Assembly (NCBI GenBank): GCA_027293245.1
Contig: JAPUFZ010000059.1
Location: 1-23,679 of the forward strand
Direction of reading: 5' to 3'
Source of the DNA: Gammaproteobacteria bacterium
GTDB taxonomy: Bacteria; Pseudomonadota; Gammaproteobacteria; GCA-001735895
Length of the DNA stretch: 23,679 nucleotides
The notes under the pieces: model-generated
The model's database searches: none
What the model was told of the DNA's origin: nothing
Seen by the model: only the letters and a program-made list of their open reading frames with translations
Part shown: positions 1 through 8,651 of the stretch, piece by piece
Layout of the letters: each line of letters begins with the position of its first letter
Numbering within the stretch: the first letter of the stretch is position 1
Position numbers and translations under genes: made by a program

Positions 1-1070
1 TCCATGCCGTGCCCCTCAGGGTTATCCCGTACCATGGCTTTGTAGGTAGCGTAGTAATCCTCGATAATTTCACGACGCGCTTCGATCGGCCGATCTGTCG
101 ACAGGGCGTTGAAATAGATACTTTCGTTCCAGCTGCGTATAGTAGGTATGTAGGATTCGGCAAATTTCTGCGCATCACCGTGACTGCGATAATCCTCGGC
201 AAAAGGGCATTTTACGATGCCAGTATCGATGTGCTCGAGCCGCAAACCGGCCTGATATACCGGTTCGTCAGGATTAAGCAACGGTGCCGAAAATTCTTCT
301 ACAGAATGGTAATATTGTGGCAGCGTCATATTCTCGTATTCTTCACGAGTAATACGCTTTGCATCTAGAAACGATAACCAGATTTCACTGAATGTATCAA
401 ACATGTTGATGCCGCCGGTATTCCCCAGAAAACGTCCCTGATCGTCGGTGCCAAAATTGATCAATACCAGCCGACCGCCAGGTTTCAACTCGTGTGCACG
501 ATGGATCAAAATCGTACGCCAGTCGCTATACGCCTGCTTTTGAAAAGCTTTTAATTCAGCACCCTGTGCACCTACGGCATGAACATGGTTTGAAATATTG
601 CATACTTTTTTACTCAGCCAATGCATCGCTGTGGCTGAAAACCCGAGGTTCAGACTATTCGAAGGAATAATTTGGCGATAAAAAGAAGTGCCCGAAACCA
701 GGGGATAGACATTGTCTCTTTTTTCCAGATAAGTCTCGAATGGACCAAGGCCATGAACATTGGTGATCAGCGCATTGAAATCATTGCGCGGCTGATCGGT
801 ATAGACAACGCTGATTGGTGCCGAGGGCACACGTTTTGAGACTGCATCTATGACTTTGCCAATCATGCTCAGGGAAGTACCAGCATCTGCACTACCCATG
901 TCGGACAGGGTGAATCCATTTGCGATACTGTCTAGCGGCAAGGCCTCGATAGCGTCTAGTACCAGCGGGGTAGCCGCATCGATAACATCTTTGGCACCTG
1001 TCGTGGCGAGTGAATAGAGACCACCACCACTCATTGTGATGCCTTCGGATTGTGCTTCACTAACACCCAT
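1..1070 (-). CDS. SABATH-family SAM-dependent carboxyl methyltransferase (3' end cut by window edge)
   Basis: Reading the minus strand from the ATG at 1070 gives 356 open codons with no stop before the window edge. The protein matches the SABATH (Methyltransf_7) layout of plant salicylate, jasmonate and caffeine-type methyltransferases. An N-terminal glycine-rich stretch (MSGGGLYSLA, residues 13-22) is followed by SAM motif I (LSDMGSADAGTSL, 55-67), NDFNALI (96-102), SGTSFYRQIIPSNSLNLGFS (126-145), the HWLS box (150-153; this Trp is a substrate-carboxylate ligand in plant SAMT) and the strand ELKPGGRLVLINFG (194-207). The family normally has about 360-380 residues, so only a short tail is missing. 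A GGAG lies 5 bases before the ATG, and the start is 10 bases after the lpxB stop, so the two are probably co-translated. An alternative ATG lies at 1034. By eye the Gln that helps chelate salicylate in plants aligns with Asp28, so the substrate is probably different and is unknown. Family call is firm; substrate is not. Confidence 0.87.
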   Translation of the reverse strand, partial: MGVSEAQSEGITMSGGGLYSLATTGAKDVIDAATPLVLDAIEALPLDSIANGFTLSDMGSADAGTSLSMIGKVIDAVSKRVPSAPISVVYTDQPRNDFNALITNVHGLGPFETYLEKRDNVYPLVSGTSFYRQIIPSNSLNLGFSATAMHWLSKKVCNISNHVHAVGAQGAELKAFQKQAYSDWRTILIHRAHELKPGGRLVLINFGTDDQGRFLGNTGGINMFDTFSEIWLSFLDAKRITREEYENMTLPQYYHSVEEFSAPLLNPDEPVYQAGLRLEHIDTGIVKCPFAEDYRSHGDAQKFAESYIPTIRSWNESIYFNALSTDRPIEARREIIEDYYATYKAMVRDNPEGHGM

Positions 1071-1080
1071 ATCTGCTCCA

Positions 1081-2247
1081 CTAAACCGAGGTGTTTGATA
1101 ACCTGACTTTATTCAGGCAAGATAACACAAGCCTTGCCATTTTACCTGAGCCATCGCCTTCTCCGAGATTTTCCCGAACCAGTAACAGGTCGTCTTTGAT
1201 TCGTTGCCGATAAGTGGGATCGTCGATCAGCCTGAACATCTCGGCGCTAATATTTTCGGCAGTAGCCTCGGCCTGCAGAAATTCCCGAACCACCGATTTT
1301 CCAGCGATGATATTGACCAGCCCAATATGAGGGATGGTAATCAGGCGGCGCAGTATCTGATAGGACAGAGAGGACATTTTATAAACAATGCACATTGGTA
1401 CGCCAAGCAATGCAATTTCGAGGGTTACAGTTCCGGAGCAGGAAATGATAGCTTCGCAACAGGCGATCAAACCGTATAAGTCATCCCGGGTTAACAGGAT
1501 ATTCAGTTTTGACGAATCGCATTGCCTTTGTATTGCTTCGAAATCCAGTGCCGCGGCTACCGGTAAAACAAAAACCAGCTGCGGATTTTTTCGTGACATC
1601 TGCTTTGCCGTTTCCAGCATTAATGGCAACAGTCGATCTATCTCGCTATTACGACTGCCTGGGAACAAACCTATGACCGGAGCAGCTTTATCCAGCCCCA
1701 GTTTTAGTTTAACTTCTTGTTTTGATCGTGTATTCACGACCTTGTCCACGAGCGGATGTCCGACAAAACTGACTGGAATATTGGCGCGCTCATAATATGC
1801 TTTTTCAAACTTGAATATGACGGCCATATGATCGATGCGGCGTCCAATTTTGTTGATACGTTTTGGCCGCCATGCCCAGACTTGCGGGCTGATATAAAAT
1901 AGCACCTTGATGCCCAGGTCACGGGCGTGATGGGCCATTTTCAAATTAAACTCCGGATAGTCAACCAGGATCAGTAAATCGGGGCGGGTCTGGTCGAGCC
2001 GCGCACGCACAATCGCCATCGCACGCCTGATATCACCCCAGTGTTTTAGTACTTCGAACAAACCCATGACGGCGATAATCGATGAATCGTAAAACACGTC
2101 GACGCCCGCCTGCTTCATTTCTCCCATACCCATTCCGCTGACCCTGATATCCGGATTCATTTGCCAGATGCGTTCGACCATTTCGGCTGCATGGGCGTCA
2201 CCTGAAGTTTCGCCGGCGAGTATCATGATATGTTGTTTATCGGGCAT
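1081..2247 (-). CDS. lpxB: Lipid-A-disaccharide synthase LpxB
   Basis: LpxB is a membrane-associated GT19 glycosyltransferase. It joins lipid X to UDP-2,3-diacylglucosamine to form the tetraacyl disaccharide 1-phosphate of lipid A. The 388-residue product is close to the usual length of about 380. It begins with the characteristic ILAGETSGDAHAAEMV stretch and carries ISPQVWAWRPKRI, FVGHPLVDKV, LFPGSRNSEI and the late donor-binding block CSGTVTLEIALLGVPMCIVYK. Unlike the common lpxA-lpxB-rnhB-dnaE order, lpxB here points away from rnhB and has no lpxA directly upstream. Its 3' neighbour is the SABATH methyltransferase. No clear Shine-Dalgarno sequence precedes the ATG. The start is chosen because the family motif follows only a few residues later. 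Confidence 0.97.
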   Translation of the reverse strand: MPDKQHIMILAGETSGDAHAAEMVERIWQMNPDIRVSGMGMGEMKQAGVDVFYDSSIIAVMGLFEVLKHWGDIRRAMAIVRARLDQTRPDLLILVDYPEFNLKMAHHARDLGIKVLFYISPQVWAWRPKRINKIGRRIDHMAVIFKFEKAYYERANIPVSFVGHPLVDKVVNTRSKQEVKLKLGLDKAAPVIGLFPGSRNSEIDRLLPLMLETAKQMSRKNPQLVFVLPVAAALDFEAIQRQCDSSKLNILLTRDDLYGLIACCEAIISCSGTVTLEIALLGVPMCIVYKMSSLSYQILRRLITIPHIGLVNIIAGKSVVREFLQAEATAENISAEMFRLIDDPTYRQRIKDDLLLVRENLGEGDGSGKMARLVLSCLNKVRLSNTSV

Positions 2248-2522
2248 ATTAGAAGCGAATAGCTGGAAGCAGGTCGATCGGACAGTGTATATTACCGTGT
2301 GGGGGTATAGTCCGCTGAGAAAATCCGTTTGGTGATCCGTTGGTCAGATTTTTAGCCAGACTGTGAATTGTTACTTCCAGAATATCGGCGGCAAATTTAT
2401 AATGCTGGTTGCAAGTCCGCTGGTTTGCTTGTGTCGATTCGGGGCGCTGTCGACAGTAACCAGCAGCTGCAGTTTTGGATAACCAGGACATAGTGAGATT
2501 GCCATTTTAGACGGCGCATTAT
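2248..2522. promoter_or_regulatory. Divergent intergenic region between lpxB and rnhB, with a candidate -10 for rnhB-dnaE
   Basis: This 275-base gap separates two divergent genes and should hold both promoters. On the plus strand a perfect TATAAT lies at 2398-2403, about 120 bases before the rnhB ATG. The best -35 at normal spacing is poor (CTTCCA, 2374-2379), so the promoter is only a candidate. On the minus strand I find only weak -10-like sequences around 2286-2310 for lpxB. A minus-strand ORF of 80 codons (2249-2491) ends one base before the lpxB start but has no recognisable composition, and I do not call it a gene. Confidence 0.4.
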
Positions 2523-3122
2523 ATGCATGATATTTCAAAAGCGAAACTTGTGGCTGGAGTAGATGAGGCGGGAAGAGGCCCCCTGGCAGGTTCGGTGGTT
2601 GCCGCAGCCGTCATACTGGACCCTTCTGGTTTTATTGAAGGGCTCACCGATTCGAAAAGACTCAGCACGGCCAAACGCGAGAAACTCGAATATCAAATCA
2701 GGCAAGAAGCCCTCGCCTGGGCAATCGGTGAGGCGAGTTGCACCGAAATCGACGAATTCAATATATTACAGGCAAGCTTGCTAGCGATGAAAAGGGCGAT
2801 TCTTCGACTCGATCCAGAACCACAACAGGTTTTAATCGACGGCAATCGAGTGCCCGACATCTCCGGTTTCAACCTGCGGGCGATAGTCAAAGGCGACCTG
2901 TACGAACCCTGTATATCCGCTGCTTCGATACTGGCGAAACAATACCGTGACCGGCAAATGCAGGCGCTCGACCGGTTATATCCTCAATATCAATTTGCGC
3001 GACACAAGGGCTATCCAACCCGGTTACATCGCGATTTGTTAAAACAATTCGGTGTTTCACCGATACACCGGCTAAGCTTCAAACCGGTCAGGGAATTGAT
3101 GCGAGGCTCCCTGGATGAGTGA
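2523..3122 (+). CDS. rnhB: Ribonuclease HII
   Basis: RnhB nicks RNA-DNA hybrids 5' of ribonucleotides in DNA and starts ribonucleotide excision repair. The 199-residue protein matches the family length (about 198 in E. coli). The metal-binding acidic residues are all visible: D14 and E15 in GVDEAGRG, D106 in VLIDGNR and D125 in VKGD. The ISAASILAK signature and the C-terminal HKGYPT and HRLSFKPV blocks are also present. No good ribosome binding site precedes the ATG, but AGVDEAGRG starts at residue 11 as expected. The stop overlaps the dnaE start by 8 bases, the usual rnhB-dnaE arrangement. Confidence 0.97.
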   Translation: MHDISKAKLVAGVDEAGRGPLAGSVVAAAVILDPSGFIEGLTDSKRLSTAKREKLEYQIRQEALAWAIGEASCTEIDEFNILQASLLAMKRAILRLDPEPQQVLIDGNRVPDISGFNLRAIVKGDLYEPCISAASILAKQYRDRQMQALDRLYPQYQFARHKGYPTRLHRDLLKQFGVSPIHRLSFKPVRELMRGSLDE

Positions 3123-6100
3123 CCAGTTTGTTCACTTACACGTGCATTCAGAGTATTCTCTGCTTGATAGTACCTTAAGGATCAAACCTCTGGTCGATGA
3201 AGTTAAAAACCGCGGTATGGCAGCTATCGCGCTCACCGACCAGTCGAATCTATTTGCCATAGTCAAGTTGTTCAAGGCCGCCACCAGCAATGGTGTAAAA
3301 CCGATATTCGGAGCCGAGGTCTGGGTCCTGCATCCGCAGCGTAAAGATTCGCTAAGTCGGCTGGTGTTGTTATGTCAGGATGATGTCGGCTATCTGAATC
3401 TCAAGCGCCTGGTATCGCGCTCCTACCTGGAAGGCCAGATTGCCGATCGACCAACGATTAATATTGAATGGCTACGGCAGGCATCGACTGGGTTAATAGC
3501 GCTCTCTGCCGGTCCGGACGGTGATATTGGACAGGCCCTTAAAATGCAAAATCAGGCGCTCGCGGTCGATTGCTTAAAGCAGTGGACCGAACTATTCGAG
3601 GATCGTTTTTTCCTCGAGTTACAACGCACGGGACGTCATTACGAAGAAGAATATATTTCTCAGGCGGTCGAGTATTCGAGCCAGTATGCGGTGCCGGTAG
3701 TCGCTACCAACAATGTGCGTTTCATGAACGCGGATGATTTCGAAGCGCACGAGGTACGGGTATGTATTTGCACCGGTTATACCTTGCAGGACGAACGGCG
3801 CCCTCGAATTTATTCACCGCAACAGTATCTGCGCAGTAGTGATGAAATGCTTGAACTGTTTGCCGATATCCCGGAAGCGATCGAAAATTCCGTCAATATT
3901 GCGCGCGCCTGCAATGTTAAATTAAACCTCAATCAAAATTATCTGCCCGAATATCCGGTACCCGACGGTTTTACCACCGACAGTTTTTTCCGTCATGTAT
4001 CGGAACTGGGTCTGCAAAAAAGGCTGGAATTTCTACAGGAAAAGTGCGCAGACGGAGAAGTCATCGATCGGCAAGTCTATAGCGATCGGCTTAGCCTCGA
4101 AATCGATGTTATTTTGACGATGGGATACCCCGGTTATTTTCTCATCGTCATGGATTTCATCGAGTGGGCCAAACAACATGGTATTCCGGTAGGTCCAGGC
4201 CGTGGTTCGGGCGCCGGTTCGCTGGTAGCCTATGCACTCAAGATAACCGACCTCGATCCGCTCGAATACGAGCTGCTATTCGAGCGTTTTCTAAACCCGG
4301 AACGCGTCTCCATGCCCGATTTTGATATCGATTTTTGCATGGACAGGCGTGATGAGGTGATCGAATACGTTGCCGATCATTATGGTCGTAACCAGGTCTC
4401 GCAAATTATCACCTATGGCACAATGGCGGCCAGGGCCGTGATCAGGGATGTGGGTCGGGTGATGTCACACCCCTACGGTTTCGTAGACAGAATCGCGAAG
4501 CTGGTTCCATTCGAGATCGGTATTACCCTGACTAAAGCGCTTGATCAGGATGATGCGCTGCGCGAGTTATACGAGCAGGATGAAGAAGTAACGATTTTAA
4601 TCGATATGGCCCTGTCTCTGGAAGGCTTGACCCGTAATGTGGGTAAGCATGCGGGCGGCGTGGTAATCGCGCCCAGTGATCTGACCGACTTTACACCGAT
4701 ATATTGCGAGCAGGGTGGTGCGGGCATGGTGTCGCAGTTCGACAAGGATGACGTCGAAGCGATTGGCCTGGTGAAATTCGACTTCCTCGGTCTGCGAACC
4801 CTGACCATAATCGACTGGACGGTGAAGTCGGTTAATTCACGAAAAACTTCAGAGAATCTGCAGATCGATCGTATTTCGTTAACCGACAAATCAACCTTTA
4901 AACTGCTCCGGGCGCACCAGACTACGGCAGTATTCCAACTCGAATCACGTGGCATGAAAGATCTGATTCGGCGATTGCGCCCGGATAGATTTGAAGACAT
5001 TATCGCCCTGGTGGCCCTGTTCAGACCGGGTCCATTGCAGTCGGGCATGGTGGACGACTTTATCAATCGAAAACATGGCCGGTCAAAGGTTGAATACCCG
5101 CATCCGGCGCTGGAAGCGATTTTAAAGCCCACTTACGGTGTCATCCTCTACCAGGAGCAAGTCATGCAGATCGCCCAGGTTCTGGCCGGCTACACGCTCG
5201 GTGGCGCGGATATGCTGCGACGCGCTATGGGAAAGAAAAAGCCCGAAGAGATGGAGAAGCAGCGCGAGATTTTTACCGAGGGTGCTGTTGCCAATAATGT
5301 CGACCGGAATAATGCCACCTACATCTTCGACCTGATGGAAAAATTTGCCGGTTACGGATTCAACAAATCACACTCCGCTGCCTACGCCCTGGTGTCTTAC
5401 CAGACCGCCTGGTTAAAGGCCCATTACCCGTCTGAGTTTATGGCAGCGGTCATGTCGGCAGACCTGGATAATACCGACAAGATTGTGACTCTGATCGACG
5501 AATGTCGTGAGATGAAGTTGACCGTGTTACCGCCCGATATTAATCAGTCCAATTATCGCTTTACCGCCTCCGCAGAGGGTCTCGTATTCTATGGGCTCGG
5601 TGCCATAAAAGGCGTAGGGCAAGCGGCAATTGAAACCATTGTTCGGTGTCGAAAGGAGGTTGAATACCGGTCACTGGATGATTTTTGTGAGCGTGTCGAT
5701 TCGTCGCGGTCCAACCGAAAAGTGATCGAGGCATTGATAAAGGCGGGTGCAATGGATTGCTTCTCGAGTAATCGGGCAGCGCTGATGGCGCATCTGTCCT
5801 ATGCCCTGCAGTCAGCCGAACAACGGCAAAATAACATCGATGCCGGAATGACCGATATGTTTGCTGAAATTGCCCCGGCAGAGGTTGCCAGACCCTTGCC
5901 GGATTGTGAAGCCTGGGACGAAAGGGCCCGCCTGATGCATGAAAAAGAGGCGCTGGGGTTGTTCCTTACAGGCCATCCGTTATCGATGGTTGAAAAGGAG
6001 GTTGCACAGATCAGCTCGACCAATTTCGCGCATTGGCTCGACAAACTGAATACCGGCATGGCGCCGGCCAACAATTATCGGCACAGAGATCAACAGACAA

Positions 6101-6594
6101 GGGTCTGTGGCTTAGTGGTCGATATCCGTAGTAAAAATGGACCCAACGGTCGCGAGGGCTTTGTTACGCTGGATGATCGAAGTGGCAGGATAGAGGTTCG
6201 TGTGGTTCCTAAACTTTTTCAGCAGATCGAGGATATTGTTGAGAAAGATGCGATCTGGGTCGTCGATGGCGGCATTGCCTATGATGATTTTAACAATGGT
6301 ATAAAAATACGTGCTGCCAGGGTACAGTTGCTGGAAGACTATCGTTTCGAGCATGCCCGGGCGTTGCATATTCACCTGAATGGCGATGCTGTTACCGGGG
6401 TTGAAAAATTGATCACCGACCTTGAGCTGCACCGTTCAGCGAATGCGACACCCGTGGTTTTTCATCTACAACGCGACGATTACCTGTACGAACTCAAGAC
6501 TAATGGCCAGTGGTCCGTGACACCGTCTGAAGCATGCCTGCTATCGCTGGAAAAGTTGCTCGATAAAGCTGATTTCTATCTCGAATATCAATAG
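3115..6594 (+). CDS. dnaE: DNA polymerase III alpha subunit
   Basis: This is the catalytic subunit of the replicative polymerase III holoenzyme. At 1159 residues it is essentially the length of E. coli DnaE (1160). The N-terminal PHP domain opens with LHVHSEYSLLDS (residues 8-19). The polymerase palm carries GPGRGSGAGS (about 361-370) and the catalytic aspartates D402 and D404 in PDFDIDF, plus D556 in VKFDFLGLRTL. The FRPGPL block and AGYGFNKSHSAAYALVSYQTAW follow. The C-terminal third includes an OB-fold region (QTRVCGLVVDIRSKNG) and the tau-binding tail. GAGG lies 8 bases before the ATG, inside rnhB, which supports translational coupling. It is not followed directly by accA as in many Gammaproteobacteria; instead a convergent gene ends 45 bases downstream. 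Confidence 0.98.
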   Translation: MSDQFVHLHVHSEYSLLDSTLRIKPLVDEVKNRGMAAIALTDQSNLFAIVKLFKAATSNGVKPIFGAEVWVLHPQRKDSLSRLVLLCQDDVGYLNLKRLVSRSYLEGQIADRPTINIEWLRQASTGLIALSAGPDGDIGQALKMQNQALAVDCLKQWTELFEDRFFLELQRTGRHYEEEYISQAVEYSSQYAVPVVATNNVRFMNADDFEAHEVRVCICTGYTLQDERRPRIYSPQQYLRSSDEMLELFADIPEAIENSVNIARACNVKLNLNQNYLPEYPVPDGFTTDSFFRHVSELGLQKRLEFLQEKCADGEVIDRQVYSDRLSLEIDVILTMGYPGYFLIVMDFIEWAKQHGIPVGPGRGSGAGSLVAYALKITDLDPLEYELLFERFLNPERVSMPDFDIDFCMDRRDEVIEYVADHYGRNQVSQIITYGTMAARAVIRDVGRVMSHPYGFVDRIAKLVPFEIGITLTKALDQDDALRELYEQDEEVTILIDMALSLEGLTRNVGKHAGGVVIAPSDLTDFTPIYCEQGGAGMVSQFDKDDVEAIGLVKFDFLGLRTLTIIDWTVKSVNSRKTSENLQIDRISLTDKSTFKLLRAHQTTAVFQLESRGMKDLIRRLRPDRFEDIIALVALFRPGPLQSGMVDDFINRKHGRSKVEYPHPALEAILKPTYGVILYQEQVMQIAQVLAGYTLGGADMLRRAMGKKKPEEMEKQREIFTEGAVANNVDRNNATYIFDLMEKFAGYGFNKSHSAAYALVSYQTAWLKAHYPSEFMAAVMSADLDNTDKIVTLIDECREMKLTVLPPDINQSNYRFTASAEGLVFYGLGAIKGVGQAAIETIVRCRKEVEYRSLDDFCERVDSSRSNRKVIEALIKAGAMDCFSSNRAALMAHLSYALQSAEQRQNNIDAGMTDMFAEIAPAEVARPLPDCEAWDERARLMHEKEALGLFLTGHPLSMVEKEVAQISSTNFAHWLDKLNTGMAPANNYRHRDQQTRVCGLVVDIRSKNGPNGREGFVTLDDRSGRIEVRVVPKLFQQIEDIVEKDAIWVVDGGIAYDDFNNGIKIRAARVQLLEDYRFEHARALHIHLNGDAVTGVEKLITDLELHRSANATPVVFHLQRDDYLYELKTNGQWSVTPSEACLLSLEKLLDKADFYLEYQ

Positions 6595-6600
6595 CGCCGT

Positions 6601-6636
6601 CCTGGTGCACCAGGCGGGTAGGTGTATAGTCCGCCG
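6601..6636. terminator. Possible bidirectional hairpin between convergent dnaE and the membrane-protein gene
   Basis: The 45-base gap between two convergent stop codons contains a perfect 14-base palindrome (CCTGGTGCACCAGG, 6601-6614) and a separate GGCGG (6613-6617) / CCGCC (6631-6635) pair. AT-rich sequence, TTAAAATTTTT, follows on the plus side. There is no clean U-tract in either direction, so a terminator role is inferred from position only. Confidence 0.3.
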
Positions 6637-6639
6637 CGG

Positions 6640-7281
6640 TTAAAATTTTTCGAATCGGGCTTTAACTTCGCCGATGACCTGACGTGCCTCATCCTCATCT
6701 ATACCCAGCCCAAATTTCTCAATACCCGGCCCATAGTCAAAAGTTAGCGTACCCCCGGACAGTCCCCAGAATTCCATTCCACCGCCCATATCGAGCGCGG
6801 AGGGATTGATGTCGGTCAGGCGTAAATTGGTAATCAATTCAGTCGCGAATATTTTTGACCTTGAGAAAAATACAAATTGCCTTATACGGATCAGTTCACT
6901 ATCACTAATGCTTACAATTTCTCGGCCCTTCATGTTGTAAAGCCAGATAAAAACCGCGAGCAGTCCGCTGAGGGTCCAACCGACTGCCCAGAACACCATA
7001 AATGCATCCGGAGTCTCAGCTTCATAGTTTATAAGATTGCCGGTTATTTCTATTTCACCAATGATCCAGCCAATCATCCAGAACAACAGGAAGAAATTGA
7101 CAAAAGGACTCCGTCTTGCGGAAATGATCACTTTCAGACCTTCCGGATACTGGTTGATTCTCAGGTGCCTGGTTTTCAACTTTACTGCTCGCGATATAGA
7201 GGATTCGCCATGGGAAACACAAACCAAACCTTTACGACATCCTCCGTGGGGAGAAAATCTTCCCGTTTTCCTGTAATTCAT
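6640..7281 (-). CDS. Small membrane protein with two transmembrane helices, function unknown; start uncertain
   Basis: I do not recognise this family. The product of up to 213 residues has a charged N-terminal part and two hydrophobic helices (about 60-77, rich in Phe, Leu and Trp, and about 93-116). A soluble C-terminal domain of about 95 residues follows. The segment after the second helix (EIVSISDSELIRIRQFVFFSR) resembles the beta-strand pattern of bacterial PH-like membrane proteins, but this is only an impression. The ATG at 7281 would overlap yciK by 50 bases, and the first 33 or so residues look like out-of-frame yciK sequence. A TTG at 7179, giving 179 residues and lying two bases after a 9-codon mini-ORF (7182-7211), is a plausible real start. 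It lies last in the mtaD-ubiG-mupP-yciK run and is convergent with dnaE. Confidence 0.65.
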   Translation of the reverse strand: MNYRKTGRFSPHGGCRKGLVCVSHGESSISRAVKLKTRHLRINQYPEGLKVIISARRSPFVNFFLLFWMIGWIIGEIEITGNLINYEAETPDAFMVFWAVGWTLSGLLAVFIWLYNMKGREIVSISDSELIRIRQFVFFSRSKIFATELITNLRLTDINPSALDMGGGMEFWGLSGGTLTFDYGPGIEKFGLGIDEDEARQVIGEVKARFEKF

Positions 7282-7981
7282 CGCTCATCAAATAAAGGAA
7301 TAATTGAGCATGATCCTCTGGCAGCGGCAAGCTGTCATTGTCATCCGCTGCCGGAAAGGCCAGTATTTGTAAAGCCGTTCTGGTTTTACCCGGGTTCACA
7401 CTGTTGACCCGTATCGAACTACCTTCAAACTCGCTCGCGAGTAACTGCGCCATGGCCGCCAGGCCCTGCTTACTGACCGAGTAGGCGTCCCAGTAGGCGC
7501 CTGGTTTATCGTCGCTCATAAACACCAGCGAGGCCCGGCTGGAGGCCTTGAGCAATGGCATAACGCTACGGGTTAGCAAATAGGCTGCGTGCAGGTTTAC
7601 CTGGTGTACCCGGTACCAGGTTTCAGTATCGCTGTGTTCAAACGGTGTCGGTGTGCCGAGCAGGGCGGCACAATGTACCAGGCCGTCAAGATGCCCAAAC
7701 TCCTTTTCTAAATTTTGTTCGAGTTGCTGGTAATCATGCTCGGTTGCACCTTGCAGGTCCATCGGGTAAATAGCCGGCTTTGGATATCCAGCCTGCTCGA
7801 TTTCATCGTATAGGGCCTCGACCAGGCGTAAATTCCTGGCCAGTAAAATAACACTGGCACCGTGTTTGGCACAGGCCAGAGATATTGCCTTACCAAACCC
7901 ACCAGTAGCACCGGTAACCAGTATAATTTTGCCTTTTAGCACTTCTGCATCGGCTGAAAATGTATCAGGAATCTGTGTCAT
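7232..7981 (-). CDS. yciK: YciK-type short-chain dehydrogenase/reductase
   Basis: This is a 249-residue SDR-family oxidoreductase. The Rossmann nucleotide-binding motif TGATGGFG (residues 23-30) fits TGxxxGxG. The catalytic Ser155 (FMSDDK), Tyr166 and Lys170 (YSVSK) are in place, as is the late VNSVNPGKTRT segment. The usual NNAG strand motif is replaced by HCAALLG (102-108). The length and the mupP-yciK neighbourhood, known from Pseudomonas, favour YciK over other SDRs; its physiological substrate is not established. The start codon overlaps mupP by 17 bases, with GGGG just before the ATG, so translation is probably coupled. Confidence 0.88.
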   Translation of the reverse strand: MTQIPDTFSADAEVLKGKIILVTGATGGFGKAISLACAKHGASVILLARNLRLVEALYDEIEQAGYPKPAIYPMDLQGATEHDYQQLEQNLEKEFGHLDGLVHCAALLGTPTPFEHSDTETWYRVHQVNLHAAYLLTRSVMPLLKASSRASLVFMSDDKPGAYWDAYSVSKQGLAAMAQLLASEFEGSSIRVNSVNPGKTRTALQILAFPAADDNDSLPLPEDHAQLFLYLMSDELQENGKIFSPRRMS

Positions 7982-8651
7982 TGCCCCGGAGTTCCAATTT
8001 CAGTAGTGGGTGTGTTAACAAGTCTAACGGATTTTGTATCACGCCATCGGCCCGCCAGTTTTCGATATTCGTGTTCGCTTCTATGTAACCATATGCCGCG
8101 ATCAGGGTTTTCATATTAGCCGCGGTTCCGGCGTCTATATCACGCTGATCATCACCAACATAGACACAATTTTGGCAGGCAATACCGATAGTTTCGGCTG
8201 CGACAATCAGTGGTAATGGGTGCGGCTTTCTTTTTTCCAGGCTGTCGCCACAGATGACGACGGCGCTGTTTTCCAGCAAACCGAGTTGCTCAAGCAATGG
8301 CGTTGTTAGCCATTCGGGTTTATTAGTTACTATACCCCAGGGTGTGCCCTGCTCCTGCAGGCTGTCAAGTACCTGTTCAAAGCCGTCGAACAGGTTCGAC
8401 TGATCGGCGACGATATCACGATAGTGTTGTAGAAAGCGTAACCTCAGGGGTTCAATTTCTGCTTCGGCTACGTGCCCGGAAAATCCCAGGCGCGTGAGTA
8501 CCAGCCCTCCCTGGGATACATAGGGACGGATGGTATCCATTGAAATTGGAGCCAGGTTCTCTTCAATTAGCAGGTTGTTTAATGCCCCGCCCATATCCGG
8601 GGCGGTATCGACCAGCGTGCCGTCGAGGTCAAATAAAATTGCTTCAATCAT
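7965..8651 (-). CDS. mupP: HAD phosphatase of the MupP/Gph group (probable N-acetylmuramic acid 6-phosphate phosphatase)
   Basis: The 228-residue HAD-superfamily phosphatase carries motif I FDLDGTLVDT (nucleophile D8, general acid D10), motif II IVTNK, a KRKPHP lysine motif and motif IV YVGDDQRDI. In Pseudomonas, the orthologue next to ubiG and yciK is MupP, which dephosphorylates MurNAc-6-phosphate in peptidoglycan recycling. Phosphoglycolate phosphatase (Gph) is the close alternative, and the choice here rests on gene context. I prefer the ATG at 8651, which overlaps the ubiG TGA as ATGA. An upstream in-frame ATG at 8663 would add four residues (MQPA) and overlap ubiG by 16 bases. Confidence 0.85.
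   Translation of the reverse strand: MIEAILFDLDGTLVDTAPDMGGALNNLLIEENLAPISMDTIRPYVSQGGLVLTRLGFSGHVAEAEIEPLRLRFLQHYRDIVADQSNLFDGFEQVLDSLQEQGTPWGIVTNKPEWLTTPLLEQLGLLENSAVVICGDSLEKRKPHPLPLIVAAETIGIACQNCVYVGDDQRDIDAGTAANMKTLIAAYGYIEANTNIENWRADGVIQNPLDLLTHPLLKLELRGNDTDS

Noticed and set aside
9-368. Plus-strand open frame of 119 codons at the left edge
   Set aside because: It lies antisense to the SABATH methyltransferase, whose conserved motifs are on the minus strand; it has no recognisable motif of its own.
2249-2491. Minus-strand frame of 80 codons just before lpxB
   Set aside because: It fills the divergent promoter gap, has no family resemblance or clear ribosome binding site, and probably arises by chance, although its stop is one base from the lpxB ATG.
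4545-5132. Minus-strand frame of 195 codons inside dnaE
   Set aside because: It is a shadow of the dnaE coding frame; the plus-strand product has all polymerase motifs.
2305-6634. Direct repeat GTATAGTCCGC flanking rnhB-dnaE (2305-2315 and 6624-6634)
   Set aside because: An 11-base match is expected many times by chance in a window of this size, and no longer homology surrounds it.
6877-7407. Plus-strand frame of 176 codons across the membrane-protein and yciK genes
   Set aside because: It is antisense to two genes with better support; its product shows no domain or membrane pattern of its own.
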